Below are positions 42,535 through 43,009 of a stretch of DNA of 43,009 bases, piece by piece. Each line of letters begins with the position of its first letter. Positions within the stretch are counted from its first letter, which is position 1. The notes below the pieces were generated by a model. It worked only from the letters and a program-made list of their open reading frames with translations. It was not told the DNA's origin and searched no databases. The position numbers were made by a program, and so were the translations under genes. Location of the stretch: positions 1 through 43,009 of the forward strand of contig CAAGEQ010000005.1 in NCBI GenBank assembly GCA_900768915.1. The letters run 5' to 3'. The stretch comes from Candidatus Gastranaerophilales bacterium. Lineage in GTDB: Bacteria > Cyanobacteriota > Vampirovibrionia > Gastranaerophilales > Gastranaerophilaceae.

Positions 42535-42780
42535 TTATGCCTGTCTTACTGGTTTGATTGTTCTGTATTTTGCTGCTTTTGCATTTACAGCATAACAGGC
42601 TATTGCCAATCGTTGAGATAGTTTAAAATAATTTATCGCATTGTTTGATGCGTGATTCATTACCTCAAAAACCTCATCTGGTGATATTTTGGACTCGGCT
42701 TGTTCATGGTTGTCTACTTGCTCTTTTGCATATTTTTCTACTAATAACTTGTCAATAAAATCTCTTGCTCCGACTGCCAT
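42535..42780 (-). CDS. Unknown small protein (81 aa), predicted alpha-helical
   Basis: I do not recognise this protein. It reads MAVGARDFIDKLLVEKYAKEQ, then a charged segment HEQAESKISPDEVFEVMNHASNNAINYFKLSQRLAIACYAVNAKAAKY and a basic end TIKPVRQA. It is rich in Ala, helical in character, with a single Cys and no TM segment. The upstream AAGGAAATATAGGAT supplies a ribosome site and a terminator follows, so expression is credible. The position next to the candidate origin may be chance. Bases 42781-43009 upstream show no gene; they contain TTTTCTAAG and TTTTCTAAC, each one or two bases from the DnaA-box-like word. Confidence 0.6.
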   Translation of the reverse strand: MAVGARDFIDKLLVEKYAKEQVDNHEQAESKISPDEVFEVMNHASNNAINYFKLSQRLAIACYAVNAKAAKYRTIKPVRQA

Positions 42781-43009
42781 ATCCTATATTTCCTTATCCT
42801 GTGTATTTGTATTCCTATTTTCTAAGTCAAAACTTGTGTACAACAAAATAACTAGACAATTTTTCTAACACTCCGATAGAATGTCTTATCCTCTTTGTTG
42901 CACATATTCAATAATCTATGAATATATACCGTTCTATTTAGTTGTACCCCGTAAAAGTTTATCCCTTTATGTATATATAAAGTATATACTCAGAGCAAAA
43001 TTGATTAAT

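Overview
This is 43 kb of a strongly A+T-rich bacterial chromosome that uses the standard code (TAA and TGA both act as stops). No rRNA, tRNA, CRISPR array, transposase or phage gene was seen. The gene set suggests a free-living or gut-dwelling anaerobe or microaerophile with an envelope and an active cell-division apparatus: adenosylcobalamin-type ribonucleotide reductase, HemW, peptidoglycan genes, an LCP glycopolymer ligase and an EmrAB-type pump. Three points lean towards the non-photosynthetic cyanobacterial relatives (Melainabacteria/Vampirovibrionia, for example Gastranaerophilales): the DNA-wrapping box of GyrA has the form I associate with cyanobacteria, dnaN lies next to a cluster of DnaA-box-like 9-mers, and the base composition is low in G+C. 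This placement is inference, not proof.

Layout from left to right. 1-302: structured intergenic repeat. 303-3432: a leftward marR-emrA-emrB operon behind a palindromic operator. 3534-6238: a small unknown protein, plsY, a collagen-like Gly/Pro/Met protein and a double GNAT-like protein. 6245-12096: leftward phosphohexomutase, a divergent PurD-like ATP-grasp protein and a SWIM/SNF2 helicase. 12344-12538: a 64-aa unknown. 12600-13260: a repeat-filled non-coding stretch. 13269-21084: a tight, overlapping run murF-mraY-murD-ftsW-murG-rsgA-ispA (cell wall, division, ribosome maturation, isoprenoid). 21087-24832: a hybrid-cluster-protein homologue lacking nearly all its metal ligands, divergent from the class II ribonucleotide reductase. 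24910-26571: alanine racemase and an unknown. 26852-30702: a GT2-like membrane protein coupled to hemW, then a Y-family polymerase. 30794-36490: gyrA, an LCP-LytR_C protein, a nitroreductase and a DUF4422 glycosyltransferase. 36491-37174: non-coding, with a 73-bp tandem repeat and an inverted copy of a repeat from 13.1 kb. 37175-40790: an overlapping TPR-diguanylate cyclase-tsaE-tsaB operon. 40859-42028: dnaN, leftward. 42044-42460: candidate replication origin. 42535-43009: an 81-aa unknown and its upstream region.

The points that stand out most are: (i) the ligand-stripped Hcp-fold protein; (ii) five or six genes with a -10 element ending 6-7 nt before the ATG and no Shine-Dalgarno, which predicts leaderless mRNAs; (iii) the candidate oriC beside dnaN; and (iv) a family of palindromic intergenic repeats shared between distant gaps in inverted orientation. 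Functionally the window is mostly housekeeping (wall precursor synthesis, t6A tRNA modification, DNA topology, replication) with surface-glycan and small unknown genes interspersed.
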